Assembly (NCBI RefSeq): GCF_011947365.2
Contig: NZ_JAAVSH020000001.1
Location: 3,179,598 to 3,243,597, forward strand
Reading direction: 5' to 3'
Source: an endosymbiont of Lamellibrachia barhami
GTDB lineage: Bacteria; Pseudomonadota; Gammaproteobacteria; Chromatiales; Chromatiaceae
Length of the DNA stretch: 64,000 nt
Shown: positions 41,500 through 51,673 of the stretch, in pieces
Layout of the letters: every line of letters begins with the position of its first letter
How positions within the stretch are numbered: position 1 is the first letter of the stretch
Program-made: the position numbers and the translations under genes
The notes under the pieces: generated by a model
The model's input: only the letters and a program-made list of their open reading frames with translations
Databases searched by the model: none
What the model was told of the DNA's origin: nothing

Positions 41500-44367
41500 T
41501 CAATCATCCGACTTTTCAGCAGGTGTACTCTCTTTCTGAGAAGCCTCGACGGTGGATTTCTTCTCTGCTTGGGCCGATGGTTTAGGCGTCTCTGTCGCAG
41601 GTTTAGGTTTAGCCGATGTCGCCTTGACGATAGTTTCAGATGGTTCTGACGCCGGTTTTTTCTCTTCTTTCGCCTCTTCAGACTGTTTTTTCTGTTTGCT
41701 GGCAACCGCTTTTTCTATCGTGGCCGAAGGTTTCGGTTTCTCCCCCTGGGATTTGGCAGGGGCCTTAGCTGAAGCTTTCTCCGCCGTGGAAGCCTTCGCT
41801 TTTGGTTTTGCAGCAGCCCGCTTCTTTCTGACTGCTTTTGGTTTTGGAGCGGCACTCTCCTTAAGTTCTTTCTCTTCCTTAGGCGCAACCTTCTCTTCTG
41901 TCTTTGTGACTTTTTTGGTTGTGATCTGAACCAGCTTTTTAGGCGCTGCTTTGGGTTTCACCGGAGCAGCAGGTTTTGCTTTTGGTTCTGCTTCTGGCTG
42001 TGGTGCCTTTTCCTCTGTTTTTGGTGGAGCAGTAACCGGTTTGGTTACTACCATTTCCAGCTTCTTTTCCGGCGCACTCTTAGGCTTCGGAGCCGCTTTT
42101 TCGGTTGTAGTCTCGCTAACTGCTGGCTTGGCGGGCTTGGGAGCAGGCGTCTCGACTTTGGCGGGAGAGGCACTCACATCCTCTGCGGTCGGTCTTGTCG
42201 GGGCAGGGATCGCATCAATCGAAAAACGTTCAGCTTTTTCTGATTCTTTCTGCTGACCCTGCTGACCCTGCTGACTCTGTTCACGCTCATCGCTTGGACG
42301 GCGACGACGTCCACCTCGGCGTCCACGGCGAGAACTGCTACGGCTCCCTTTGGGTTTTGGTGCATCATTGTTAGCTGTTTCAGGTTGCACATTGTCTGCT
42401 TCGACGATCTGCTTCTTCGGTGCCTCTTTATCAGCCGTTTTCTCCTCCTGCCGCTTTTTCTGTCCCCCACGCTGAGGCTGATTCTGGCTCTGACCGGTTT
42501 CCGTTTCATCAGCACTACGCCTGTTTCCACTGCCACGGTTAGTGCCGCCGGAACGCCTCCGTCCGCCTCGGCTGCGCGAGCCTTGTCCATCACGTCTGCT
42601 GCGCTGGTTTTGGCGTGGTTTGGATTCCTCTCTCTTCTGATCTTCAGGTTCTTCCTTTTTCTCGTCAACACGATGAGAGAAGAGGCTGGTGAATATCTTC
42701 TTGAGGAAGCCGTTTTCTTCACTCTTCGCTTCTGCTGGGATAGCGCGTTGAGGAGCAGGGGATGCAGGCGCAATCGCTTTCACCGCAGGCTGCTCGCTTC
42801 TGGGCTGCTCCGCCCTGGCAAAGACTGGCGCCTCGGGCGTTTCCTTCTCCACCATTTTGTAACTGGCCGCATCATCCTGGTCTTCAGGCAACTCACTGCT
42901 CTTCACCCGTTCAATACGGTAGTTCGGTGTCTCCAGGCTGGTGTTTGGCACCAGCACAACACTGATGGTTTGTCGATTTTCGATATCGTGAATCGCTGTG
43001 CGTTTCTCATTGAGCAGGAAAGTGGCAACGTCGACCGGCAACTGGGCGATAATGCGTCCAGTGTTCTCCTTCATTGCCTCCTCTTCGATGATGCGCAGGA
43101 TAGAGAGACCAAGGGACTCGACGCCTCTGACTGTGCCGTGGCCTTTACAACGGGGGCAGACCTGTTCGCTGGCTTCACCGAGAGAGGGACGGAGGCGCTG
43201 CCGGGACATCTCCAACAGACCAAACCGTGAGATACGGCCGATCTGGACTCTGGCCCGATCCTCTTTGAGTGCGTCTTTCAGACGATTTTCCACTTCCCGT
43301 TGATTGCGGGCGGGAGTCATATCGATAAAATCGATGACGAACAGACCGCCAAGGTCCCGCAATCGCAACTGGCGGGCGACCTCATCTGCTGCTTCCAGGT
43401 TGGTGTTACGCGCGGTCTCTTCTATGTCCGCGCCCTTGGTTGCGCGGGCTGAGTTGATGTCGATAGAGGTCAGCGCCTCGGTAGGATCGATTACTATAGC
43501 CCCGCCGGATGGCAGTCGCACCTCACGTTGAAAGGCTGATTCGATTTGACTTTCGATCTGATAGCGGCTGAAAAGGGGCACCTCGTCCTGATAGCGGCGC
43601 AGCTTCTTGGCATATTGCGGCATGACCTGGTTGATAAAACGCTCGGCCTGGGAGTAGGCATCTTCATCGTCGATGACGATTTCGCTAATATCCACCCGTA
43701 GATAGTCGCGGATGCATCGAATAATGACATTGCTTTCCTGGTAGATCAGAAAAGGCGCCGGTTTGCTGCTCGCGGAAGTATCGATGGCCTGCCAGAGCTG
43801 ATTCAGATAGTCCAGATCCCACTGCAACTCTTCCGCATTCTTGCCGATACCCGCAGTACGAACGATCAGTCCCATATTATCGGGGATGGTCAACGCACTC
43901 ATCGCCTCCCGCAGATCCGCTCGATCCTGACCTTCGATGCGGCGTGAGACGCCTCCAGCCCTGGGGTTGTTGGGCATCAGCACGAGATAGCGTCCCGCCA
44001 GGGAGATAAAGGTCGTCAGCGCAGCGCCTTTGTTGCCGCGCTCTTCTTTCTCGACCTGGACAACAACTTCCTGGCCTTCCTTGATGGCTTCCTGGATATT
44101 TACGCGCTTGGGAGACTGTTGCGCGGACTCGGAGAAGTAGCTCCGGGAGATCTCTTTTAGCGGCAGAAAGCCGTGGCGTTCTGCGCCGTACTCAACGAAG
44201 GCAGCCTCAAGACTGGGTTCCACCCGGGTAATGCGCCCTTTGTAGATGTTGGCTTTTTTTTGTTCCCGGCCGGGAAGTTCGATATCCAGATTGAAAAGTT
44301 TTTGGCCATCAACGATGGCAACACGCAACTCCTCTGATTGAGTTGCATTGATTAGCATGCGTTTCAT
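41500..44367 (-). CDS. rne: Ribonuclease E
   Basis: [30 protein letters not shown], catalytic domain plus Pro/Lys/Ala-rich C-terminal region. Confidence 0.97.
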   Translation of the reverse strand: MKRMLINATQSEELRVAIVDGQKLFNLDIELPGREQKKANIYKGRITRVEPSLEAAFVEYGAERHGFLPLKEISRSYFSESAQQSPKRVNIQEAIKEGQEVVVQVEKEERGNKGAALTTFISLAGRYLVLMPNNPRAGGVSRRIEGQDRADLREAMSALTIPDNMGLIVRTAGIGKNAEELQWDLDYLNQLWQAIDTSASSKPAPFLIYQESNVIIRCIRDYLRVDISEIVIDDEDAYSQAERFINQVMPQYAKKLRRYQDEVPLFSRYQIESQIESAFQREVRLPSGGAIVIDPTEALTSIDINSARATKGADIEETARNTNLEAADEVARQLRLRDLGGLFVIDFIDMTPARNQREVENRLKDALKEDRARVQIGRISRFGLLEMSRQRLRPSLGEASEQVCPRCKGHGTVRGVESLGLSILRIIEEEAMKENTGRIIAQLPVDVATFLLNEKRTAIHDIENRQTISVVLVPNTSLETPNYRIERVKSSELPEDQDDAASYKMVEKETPEAPVFARAEQPRSEQPAVKAIAPASPAPQRAIPAEAKSEENGFLKKIFTSLFSHRVDEKKEEPEDQKREESKPRQNQRSRRDGQGSRSRGGRRRSGGTNRGSGNRRSADETETGQSQNQPQRGGQKKRQEEKTADKEAPKKQIVEADNVQPETANNDAPKPKGSRSSSRRGRRGGRRRRPSDEREQSQQGQQGQQKESEKAERFSIDAIPAPTRPTAEDVSASPAKVETPAPKPAKPAVSETTTEKAAPKPKSAPEKKLEMVVTKPVTAPPKTEEKAPQPEAEPKAKPAAPVKPKAAPKKLVQITTKKVTKTEEKVAPKEEKELKESAAPKPKAVRKKRAAAKPKAKASTAEKASAKAPAKSQGEKPKPSATIEKAVASKQKKQSEEAKEEKKPASEPSETIVKATSAKPKPATETPKPSAQAEKKSTVEASQKESTPAEKSDD

Positions 44368-44985
44368 ATTTTCTGTCCATGCAACTGCTCGAGTCTCGTC
44401 ACAGCAGGCGGAAATCCGCGCATTAAATCACGGTCTGACTGCTTTCTGTTCAGTCAGTCCCGTTTTCTTCTGGCTGTCGAGTTGAGGGCAAAATCGTTTT
44501 GCCCACGATCATTTCCCGAAACTGGCTCGGGCAGTTGAAAAGCTGTTAAAGTTCGCCATCTGGCGGTCAGTCGTTCTCTGAACTTCTGTAAGGCACTTGA
44601 GCGGAGGATACTTGGCGCTTCGCCAAACCCGTTACGCAGCGCTCTGGATCATAAACTGTATGATCGCATCGCTTATGTGCCGCAGAAGAGTTCAGCAAGA
44701 CGGGCCGCATGTGGCACCTGTTTGCCCGGTCAGCACAGCCCTGGGCCGCCTGAGAGGCCAATCTCTGTCTGTTGGACGAGGTGTTGGCAATAATTATGGG
44801 GCAGGGGCCCTTGCGATATGCTGAATTAACTTCCTGAAGGGAAAATCCCCCACAGGCTATCTAATCTCTTACCGCGCTGACGATGGCTGTGCTGCAAGGC
44901 CAAACCACCGTCAAAAAAATCAATTGGCAATATAACAATCTTTCTCTTGCCTAGCAATGACTTAACGATAGAAAAAAGCCGCTAA

Positions 44986-45948
44986 ATGTCAGAATCAAAA
45001 AAAAATTCTCCCGCAGTCAGATTTGTCACCGTGGATGCAGACTTCGCGGGCCAGAGAATCGACAATTTTCTTTTGCGGGAACTCAAGGGCGTACCGAAAA
45101 GTTTTGTCTATCGCATCCTGCGACGGGGGGAAGTGCGGGTTAACAAGGGACGGGTGAAGGCGGCTTATCGCTTGAAGGCAGGGGATATGGTGCGTATCCC
45201 TCCTGTTCGTATGGACGATCCCGCAGAAAAACCCAAGCCGACGAAAAACCTCCTTGCGCGGTTGGAAAGCGCCATTATCTTCGAAAATGACCGCTTTTTT
45301 GTCCTGAACAAACCATCTGGCATTGCTGTTCATGGTGGTAGTGGGCTGAATTTTGGCGTCATTGAGGCGCTACGCGAGCTACGATCAGAAGATCATCATC
45401 TGGAACTGGTGCATCGCTTGGATCGCGCGACATCAGGCTGCTTGCTGATCAGTAAGAAACGCAGTGCCCTACGGATATTGCATGAACTTATACGGAATAA
45501 TCGAGTCGATAAACGGTATCTCGTGCTGGTTGCGGGCAGTTGGCGCAAAGGTCGTAAAAATGCAGATGCCCCCCTTCTGAAAAATACCCTTCAAGGTGGA
45601 GAGAGGTTGGTCAGGGTCGATCCTGAAGGAAAACCGGCCCAGACCCGCTTTCAACGCCTGAGGCGATTCCGGAATTACACGCTTGTGGAGGCCGAACTGA
45701 TCACTGGAAGAACACATCAGATTCGCGTTCACAGCGCCTGGTTGGGTTCCCCGGTGCTGGGTGACACTAAATATGGTGATGAAGCGGCCAATCGGGAAAT
45801 GCGCAAGCTGGGGTTGAAACGGCTGTTTTTGCACGCACATAAATTGAAATTCCGCTGGCCAGGTGAGAAGAGAGATCTTGAAATCAAGGCGCCACTTCCT
45901 TCGGAATTGGAAACCCTGCTTGAAAAACTGGATGAAGAAAATAGATGA
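44986..45948 (+). CDS. rluC: 23S rRNA pseudouridine synthase RluC
   Basis: S4 domain, HRLDRATSGCLLISKK. Confidence 0.95.
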   Translation: MSESKKNSPAVRFVTVDADFAGQRIDNFLLRELKGVPKSFVYRILRRGEVRVNKGRVKAAYRLKAGDMVRIPPVRMDDPAEKPKPTKNLLARLESAIIFENDRFFVLNKPSGIAVHGGSGLNFGVIEALRELRSEDHHLELVHRLDRATSGCLLISKKRSALRILHELIRNNRVDKRYLVLVAGSWRKGRKNADAPLLKNTLQGGERLVRVDPEGKPAQTRFQRLRRFRNYTLVEAELITGRTHQIRVHSAWLGSPVLGDTKYGDEAANREMRKLGLKRLFLHAHKLKFRWPGEKRDLEIKAPLPSELETLLEKLDEENR

Positions 45949-46604
45949 AGTTTAAGCTGTTAATATTTGATTGGGATGGAACTTTGATGGACTCAGAGGT
46001 GCGTATCGTGGACTGCGTACGGGCTGCTGTAGACGACCTTGGATTGGACTGCCCGAGTAACGATGCAATACGGAATATTATCGGTCTGGGTCTGAGAGAG
46101 GCCATAGATACCCTGTTTCCCGGCGCGGATGATGAACTGCACCACAATGTCGTTACCCGATACCGTTACCATTTCCTCGGCGGCAACGAAACTCCATCCA
46201 GCCTGTTCGACGGGGCGCGAGAAGTCATCGAAACCCTGGCACAGCAGGATTATCTGCTGGCAGTGGCGACGGGTAAGGGCCGGCAGGGGTTGGATCAGGT
46301 TCTGGAAACGACGGCGTTAGGAGAGTATTTCCATATAACCCGTTGTGCTGATGAAACTTTTTCCAAGCCCCATCCTGAGATGCTGGAACAGATCCTCGAT
46401 AGGCTCGGCGTTGAGCCGCACGATGCGTTGATGATTGGTGATACCGAGTATGACCTGGAAATGGCAACCAATGCGGGCACCCATTCACTTGGCGTAACCT
46501 ATGGCGTTCATAGTCAGGAGCGCCTTCTCCGACACAATCCCCTGGACTGTCTGCATGATGTCTCCGCCATCCCTAAGTGGTTGGAATCGCAGATTAAAAA
46601 ATAA
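45945..46604 (+). CDS. HAD-IA family hydrolase (phosphoglycolate phosphatase-like)
   Basis: LLIFDWDGTLMDSE, KPHPEML, MIGDTEYDLEMA. Confidence 0.93.
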   Translation: MKFKLLIFDWDGTLMDSEVRIVDCVRAAVDDLGLDCPSNDAIRNIIGLGLREAIDTLFPGADDELHHNVVTRYRYHFLGGNETPSSLFDGAREVIETLAQQDYLLAVATGKGRQGLDQVLETTALGEYFHITRCADETFSKPHPEMLEQILDRLGVEPHDALMIGDTEYDLEMATNAGTHSLGVTYGVHSQERLLRHNPLDCLHDVSAIPKWLESQIKK

Positions 46605-46644
46605 GTAATTTACTTTAAATACAATCTATTATTAAGGTTTATTC

Positions 46645-47631
46645 ATGTCAGATATAAATAATGGCAAGCCACGTTCTCAATCCATTCCCAGTGATTGGGA
46701 AAGGGAACTGGTAGATAAGGTTGTGTTGGGCTCCATTGCAGAAAGCCGTCGCAGCCGGCGATGGGGCATCTTTTTTAAAAGCCTGACCTTTCTATATCTC
46801 TTTGTCCTTTTGGCATTGTTGTGGAACGATGACTTGGGCAAAGGTGTTTCAACTGCTACAGAGTACACAGCACTGGTCGAAATCAGCGGCGTTATTGCTC
46901 CGGACACCAAAGCAAGTGCTGACAAAGTCGTGACTGGCCTGCGCAACGCCTTCGAGGACGAGAAGACCAAGGGCATCATTCTGCGCATGAATACACCAGG
47001 TGGCAGCCCGGTTCAGTCGCGTTATATTTACGAAGAGATTACCCGCCTGAGAAAAGAGCACCCCAAAATCAAAGTCTATGCGGTAATCGTGGATATCTGC
47101 GCCTCAGGCGGTTACTACATCGCTGCCGCTGCGGATGAGATCTATGCAGACAAAGGCAGCCTCGTCGGTTCCATCGGTGTATTGATGAACGGATTTGGCT
47201 TCGTTGATGTGATGCAGGGGTTAGGCATCGAGCGCCGCTTGATGACCGCAGGTGAAAACAAAGGCATCATGGATCCATTCTCACCTGTGGGTGACTCTGA
47301 TACGGCGCATATTCAGCGCTTACTGGATCAGTTGCACGTCCAATTCATCAATAGCGTTCGTGAGGGGAGGGGAGTGCGCCTCAAAGTCACTGAATACCCC
47401 GAGATATTCAGCGGACTCTTCTGGAGTGGGGAAGAAGCCCTGAAAATGGGATTGGTGGACGGTTTCGGCAGCAGCAGTTATGTTGCCAGAGAGATAATCG
47501 GTGCCGAGGAGATCGTCGATTTCACGCTGGAAGAGGATGTATGGGATCGGTTTGCCGAGCGTCTGGGTGCCGGAGCGGCTGAAACACTGGCGCGAATTAC
47601 CGGTTTTGCCAACAATCTCCAGCTGCGTTAG
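46645..47631 (+). CDS. sppA: S49 family signal peptide peptidase SppA
   Basis: VDICASGGYYIAAAADEIYADKGSLVGSIGVL. Confidence 0.95.
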   Translation: MSDINNGKPRSQSIPSDWERELVDKVVLGSIAESRRSRRWGIFFKSLTFLYLFVLLALLWNDDLGKGVSTATEYTALVEISGVIAPDTKASADKVVTGLRNAFEDEKTKGIILRMNTPGGSPVQSRYIYEEITRLRKEHPKIKVYAVIVDICASGGYYIAAAADEIYADKGSLVGSIGVLMNGFGFVDVMQGLGIERRLMTAGENKGIMDPFSPVGDSDTAHIQRLLDQLHVQFINSVREGRGVRLKVTEYPEIFSGLFWSGEEALKMGLVDGFGSSSYVAREIIGAEEIVDFTLEEDVWDRFAERLGAGAAETLARITGFANNLQLR

Positions 47632-47654
47632 TTCATCTGAGAAAAACCATTTCT

Positions 47655-47730
47655 GTAGGTCGGGTTAGATGCGCATTGCGACAAACGTCAATTTTGTCAT
47701 TGGCTTTGCGCGCATCGTAACCCGACCTGC
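47655..47730. repeat. Long REP-like hairpin
   Basis: GTAGGTCGGGTTAGATGCGC...GCGCATCGTAACCCGACCTGC inverted repeat between convergent sppA and hypE. Confidence 0.7.
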
Positions 47731-47756
47731 ATCAATGCTTTTCGTGTTCTTTGTGG

Positions 47757-48764
47757 TTAGCAGATCCGGGGCAGGGGATCGTCTTCCAGCTCTTCGAGGA
47801 TGCGGGCGCCGCCGAGGGGTGTCTCCATGATCAAATATGGGTCATCCTTGATCACTGTTCCGATGATGGCGGCAGACGCTCCTTCAGGCAGGTTATGCCA
47901 GGCCTGCAATGCCGCATCTGCCTGATCTTCCGAAACCACGGCCACAACCCGGCCCTCACAAGCGAGATAGAGCGGATCATAGCCGAGCATTTCGCACACC
48001 GAGTTGACAGGGTCCTGAATTGGGATTTCCGACTGTTGAAGGCGGATCTGCAGACCGGTGGCGTGACAGATCTCGTGTCCCACAGTCGCCAGGCCTCCCC
48101 GGGTTGGGTCACGCATGAAGTGGAGACCCGGCAGGGGGGTGAGCGCCTGTGTCAGGCGTAATACGCTGGCGGCATCTGAACGAAGATCCCCCCGCAGACC
48201 AAATTGCTCGCGAGCCAACATCACGGCGATACCGTGATCCCCAACAGACCCGCTGACAAGCAACCGGTCGCCGGCCCGGATATGGTCAAGCCCAAGTTGC
48301 AGTCCTTTCTGTCTGATACCGATACCGGTCGTTGCCAGATAGACACCACCGCCTTCACCCCGCCTCAATACCTTGGTGTCGCCCGCTGCAATCTGTACAT
48401 CAATTGCGCTTGCGGTCTCTGCGATGCTTCTGACAATACGGTCAAGCGTCTCAACCTCAAAACCCTCTTCGATGAAGGCATTCAGACTGAGGTAGCGGGG
48501 AATCGCACCGGCAACTGCCAGATCGTTGGTCGTGCCATGCACCGCCAGTGAGCCGATGTTGCCTCCGGGAAACTCCAGTGGTTGAACGGTGAATCCGTCG
48601 GTAGTAAAGAGCAGATCCCCCTGATCATGCAGATCCAGCCGAACGGCATCCGCCTGAATATCGAGGGTGGGATTCTTCAGATGACGGGAGAAGATCTCTT
48701 CGATCAGCTCCCGCATAAAACGGCCACCGTTGCCGTGAGCCAGCGTTATGTGTGTATCCTGCAT
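47757..48764 (-). CDS. hypE: Hydrogenase maturation factor HypE
   Basis: LAHGNGGRFMRELIEEIF, C-terminal ...PRIC. Confidence 0.95.
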   Translation of the reverse strand: MQDTHITLAHGNGGRFMRELIEEIFSRHLKNPTLDIQADAVRLDLHDQGDLLFTTDGFTVQPLEFPGGNIGSLAVHGTTNDLAVAGAIPRYLSLNAFIEEGFEVETLDRIVRSIAETASAIDVQIAAGDTKVLRRGEGGGVYLATTGIGIRQKGLQLGLDHIRAGDRLLVSGSVGDHGIAVMLAREQFGLRGDLRSDAASVLRLTQALTPLPGLHFMRDPTRGGLATVGHEICHATGLQIRLQQSEIPIQDPVNSVCEMLGYDPLYLACEGRVVAVVSEDQADAALQAWHNLPEGASAAIIGTVIKDDPYLIMETPLGGARILEELEDDPLPRIC

Positions 48765-48825
48765 GATTCCACAATAGAATTTGTAAGTTGTCTGCAGGAT
48801 AGCAGGAGAAGACTATCGGACAAAC

Positions 48826-48856
48826 AAAAAACCCGCCGGCGCAGGCGGGGTTTTCT
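48826..48856 (-). terminator. Intrinsic terminator of the sulfur-globule-type gene
   Basis: AAAAACCCGCC-GGCGCA-GGCGGGGTTTT. Confidence 0.85.
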
Positions 48857-48874
48857 CGCAGTGAATGAGATGGA

Positions 48875-49183
48875 CTATTCGGTAGCAGCCGGTGCAGCAG
48901 GGGCAGGGGCGGCATACGGGTAGCCGCCATAACCATAACCCGGATAGCCGCCATAACCCGGATAACCACCATAACCCGGATAACCGCCATAACCATAACC
49001 CGGATAACCGCCATAACCATAGCCGGGATAACCACCCCATGGGCCGCCACCCCAGGGACCACCATAGTAATCGTCGTTATCGAACCAATCGAATGGCCCC
49101 CAGAAAGCCTGGGCGGAGGAGGTCGCCAGCAAGGCGCTTCCAGCAATAACGGCGGCAGCAGCAAAACGCAGAGTCTTTTTCAT
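48875..49183 (-). CDS. Sulfur globule-type Gly/Tyr/Pro-rich exported repeat protein
   Basis: Signal peptide plus FWGPFDWFDNDDYYGGPWGGGPWGGYPGYGYGGYPGYGYGGYPGYGGYPGYGG repeats resembling Chromatiaceae Sgp proteins. Confidence 0.8.
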   Translation of the reverse strand: MKKTLRFAAAAVIAGSALLATSSAQAFWGPFDWFDNDDYYGGPWGGGPWGGYPGYGYGGYPGYGYGGYPGYGGYPGYGGYPGYGYGGYPYAAPAPAAPAATE

Positions 49184-49340
49184 GATGTGTAATCTCCTTT
49201 AAAGATAATGACACGGCTGAAAAATCAGCGGCTGATCCTGGTTAGATTCCCTTTTGCCAAGACCGAAGAAGGCACCTACTTAAAGATTCAAAGAACCCTC
49301 TATTCAATATTCAATATAGGCAGTGTACAAAAAGGCTTGG

Positions 49341-49354
49341 TTGATCCATATCAT
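49341..49354 (-). promoter_or_regulatory. Candidate FNR/DNR-type box upstream of the sulfur-globule-type gene
   Basis: + strand TTGAT-CCAT-ATCAT; on the minus strand TATATT (5/6 to TATAAT) exactly 22 nt downstream. Confidence 0.55.
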
Positions 49355-49364
49355 TAAATTAGCG

Positions 49365-49392
49365 GTTATTAATGGCATCTGCCGTTAATAAC
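49365..49392. promoter_or_regulatory. Perfect-armed palindrome upstream of the sulfur-globule-type promoter
   Basis: GTTATTAATGGCATCTGCCGTTAATAAC. Confidence 0.5.
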
Positions 49393-49450
49393 ACAATCAG
49401 CATAGCGATCTATTAGGCACTTAACCCTGACGGGAGCACGCTGCATTAAA

Positions 49451-50566
49451 TTATAGCTGCGACTCGAGGATTGAGAATGCATTCAAAATCTCTTCTGGCC
49501 GATTATGGAAATGGGGTGAGAAGCGAATCCCCCCTCCGCGATAAGCACAGACGACACCATGCTGCATAAGGCTCTGATAGAGCCCTTCATTGTCGACACC
49601 GGGGACTCTGAATGTAACTATGCCTGCCCGTTTCTCCTTCTCCTCAGGCGTAATGAGCTCAAAACCCAATCGCCTGGCCTCCGCAACAATGGCGTCGGTA
49701 TTCGCGGTGATAGATTGTTGGATCGATTCAATGCCGGTCTCCAGAATGATCTCAAGACTGGCGTGCAGGGCATGAATGCCCAGCATATTCGGACTTCCGC
49801 ACTCAAAACGTCTTGCTGATGAGGCTGGTGTCCATCCAACTTGGTCAAAATCGCCAGCATTTTTCACCATGTGCCAGCCAAATTGGTTGAGTTTGAGCTC
49901 ATCACGCAGGTTTGCCCGGCAGTAAAAAAGGGCAATTCCTTCCGGTCCCAACATCCATTTATGTCCGTCGGCAACAACAAAGTCCGCTCGGAAAGCCTCT
50001 ACATCAAAGGGGGAAGCCCCAAGGCTTTGGATGGCATCGATACAAAATAGAATGTCGTTGTCTGCGCAAAATCTGCCCACCTGTTCGAGATTTAATTTCA
50101 GGCCCGAAGCATACTGCACGGAACTTATCGAGATCAGTCTCGTGTGCTCGTTACACAGGGCAATGAGGTCATTTTCAGGGTATTGAGTCTGATCAAGATC
50201 CAACAATCGAAGTTCGACACCAAGCTGTGACAGTGATTCCCAGACGATGCGGTTTGAGGGGAACTCCTGGGCTATACTTACAATGTTTTCGCCTGGTTTC
50301 CAGCCAAGACCATAAGCGATGACCGACAGCGCCTCGGATGTATTCTTCAATAGTGCTATATCATTCGCGGTTGGTGCGTTGATCAAGTCTGCCAGTTGCC
50401 TGCGCAGACGATTTTCTGTTTTTAGCCAGTCGGGATAGTGTTGGGCGCCTACAGCGCCGTTTTCCCGGGAGAAGCGTTCAACGGCTTTAACCGTTTTCTG
50501 TGGCCAAGGTGCTACTGCTGCATGATTGAGATAGATTATTGAAGGATCCAGGGAAAAAAGTGGCAC
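49451..50566 (-). CDS. Aminotransferase class V (cysteine desulfurase/epimerase-like)
   Basis: YLNHAAVAPWP, DAIQSLGASPFDVEAFRADFVVADGHKWMLGPEG PLP-Lys motif. Confidence 0.9.
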   Translation of the reverse strand: MPLFSLDPSIIYLNHAAVAPWPQKTVKAVERFSRENGAVGAQHYPDWLKTENRLRRQLADLINAPTANDIALLKNTSEALSVIAYGLGWKPGENIVSIAQEFPSNRIVWESLSQLGVELRLLDLDQTQYPENDLIALCNEHTRLISISSVQYASGLKLNLEQVGRFCADNDILFCIDAIQSLGASPFDVEAFRADFVVADGHKWMLGPEGIALFYCRANLRDELKLNQFGWHMVKNAGDFDQVGWTPASSARRFECGSPNMLGIHALHASLEIILETGIESIQQSITANTDAIVAEARRLGFELITPEEKEKRAGIVTFRVPGVDNEGLYQSLMQHGVVCAYRGGGIRFSPHFHNRPEEILNAFSILESQL

Positions 50567-50692
50567 AGTGCTCTCCAGTTGGGTGAGGGTTGTGTATGTG
50601 GCTGCTTCAGGCCAGTTTCAGCTTGAATGGGATGCAATTCCAGTCAGGTTGTTACAAAATAGGCAAAAAATTGGAATTAAAGCCAGCCCAGC

Positions 50693-51673
50693 ATGGACAT
50701 CTATCTGATTAATTTTATAAGAATAATTACATTCTTACTGATTGCACTCACAGCATCCTCTTCATCTGCTGCAGATGTGGAGCTGGATGAGCCTATTCTG
50801 CCTCTTCCTCTGGTTCAGAACCTGGCCCCAAAAGTAGTCGCGATAGGGGACAAGCTTTTCCATGACCCCCGCCTTTCCCACGACAACACCATCAGTTGCG
50901 CACATTGCCACCGATTGGCGACAGGTGGAACCGACATGTTGCCCAAGTCTTTCGGCATTCGTGGACAGACCGGGACTATCAAAGCCCCAACGGTGTACAA
51001 CAGTGCCTTTAATTTCGTCCAGTTCTGGGATGGCCGTGCGGCAACACTGGAGGAACAAGTCAGCGGCCCAATCAATCATCCTCTTGAGATGGGTTCCAGC
51101 TGGCTGGAGGTCGTCAATAAGTTGGAAGCCGATCCTGAGGTACGGGAAGCCTTTCATGCCCTCTACTCCGATGGTGTCACTCCAGAAAATATCAAGGATG
51201 CTATTGCCACGTTTGAACGCTCTCTGGTGACATCCAACTCACGTTTTGACCAGTGGCTGCGGGGCGATGAAAATGCCATAAATGATACTGAGCTGGAAGG
51301 ATACCTGAAGTTCAAAGATTATGGCTGTGCCAGCTGCCACCAGGGCATGAACGCTGGGGGAAATATGTATGGATATATGGGCGCTATGGGGGACTATTTT
51401 TCTGTGCGGGATACACCGGTAACAGAAGCTGACTTGGGCAGACAAAACGTCACCGGACTGAGTGAAGATCGTTTCCTGTTCAAGGTGCCCAGCCTGAGAT
51501 TGGCTGCCATCAATGGCCCCTACTTCCATGACGGCAGTGCTGAAACACTTGAGGAAGCAATTAAAATCATGGCACGTCACCAATTGGGCCGGGATATTCC
51601 CACCAAGGACGTAAAATCCATTGTCTCTTTTCTTAGCACACTGGTCGGTGAGCACCCAAGGCTCAATCCATGA
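50693..51673 (+). CDS. Periplasmic diheme cytochrome c peroxidase/MauG-like protein
   Basis: Signal peptide, CAHCH and CASCH, TLEEQVSGPINHPLEMG, GPYFHDGSAETLEEAI. Confidence 0.93.
   Translation: MDIYLINFIRIITFLLIALTASSSSAADVELDEPILPLPLVQNLAPKVVAIGDKLFHDPRLSHDNTISCAHCHRLATGGTDMLPKSFGIRGQTGTIKAPTVYNSAFNFVQFWDGRAATLEEQVSGPINHPLEMGSSWLEVVNKLEADPEVREAFHALYSDGVTPENIKDAIATFERSLVTSNSRFDQWLRGDENAINDTELEGYLKFKDYGCASCHQGMNAGGNMYGYMGAMGDYFSVRDTPVTEADLGRQNVTGLSEDRFLFKVPSLRLAAINGPYFHDGSAETLEEAIKIMARHQLGRDIPTKDVKSIVSFLSTLVGEHPRLNP

Noticed and set aside
42385-43230. 281-aa plus-strand ORF antisense to rne
   Set aside because: Composition artefact of the rne C-terminal region
48892-49149. His/Asn-rich plus-strand ORF and possible CRISPR-like repeats
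   Set aside because: Antisense of the Gly/Tyr repeat gene; repeats are in-frame codons without spacers
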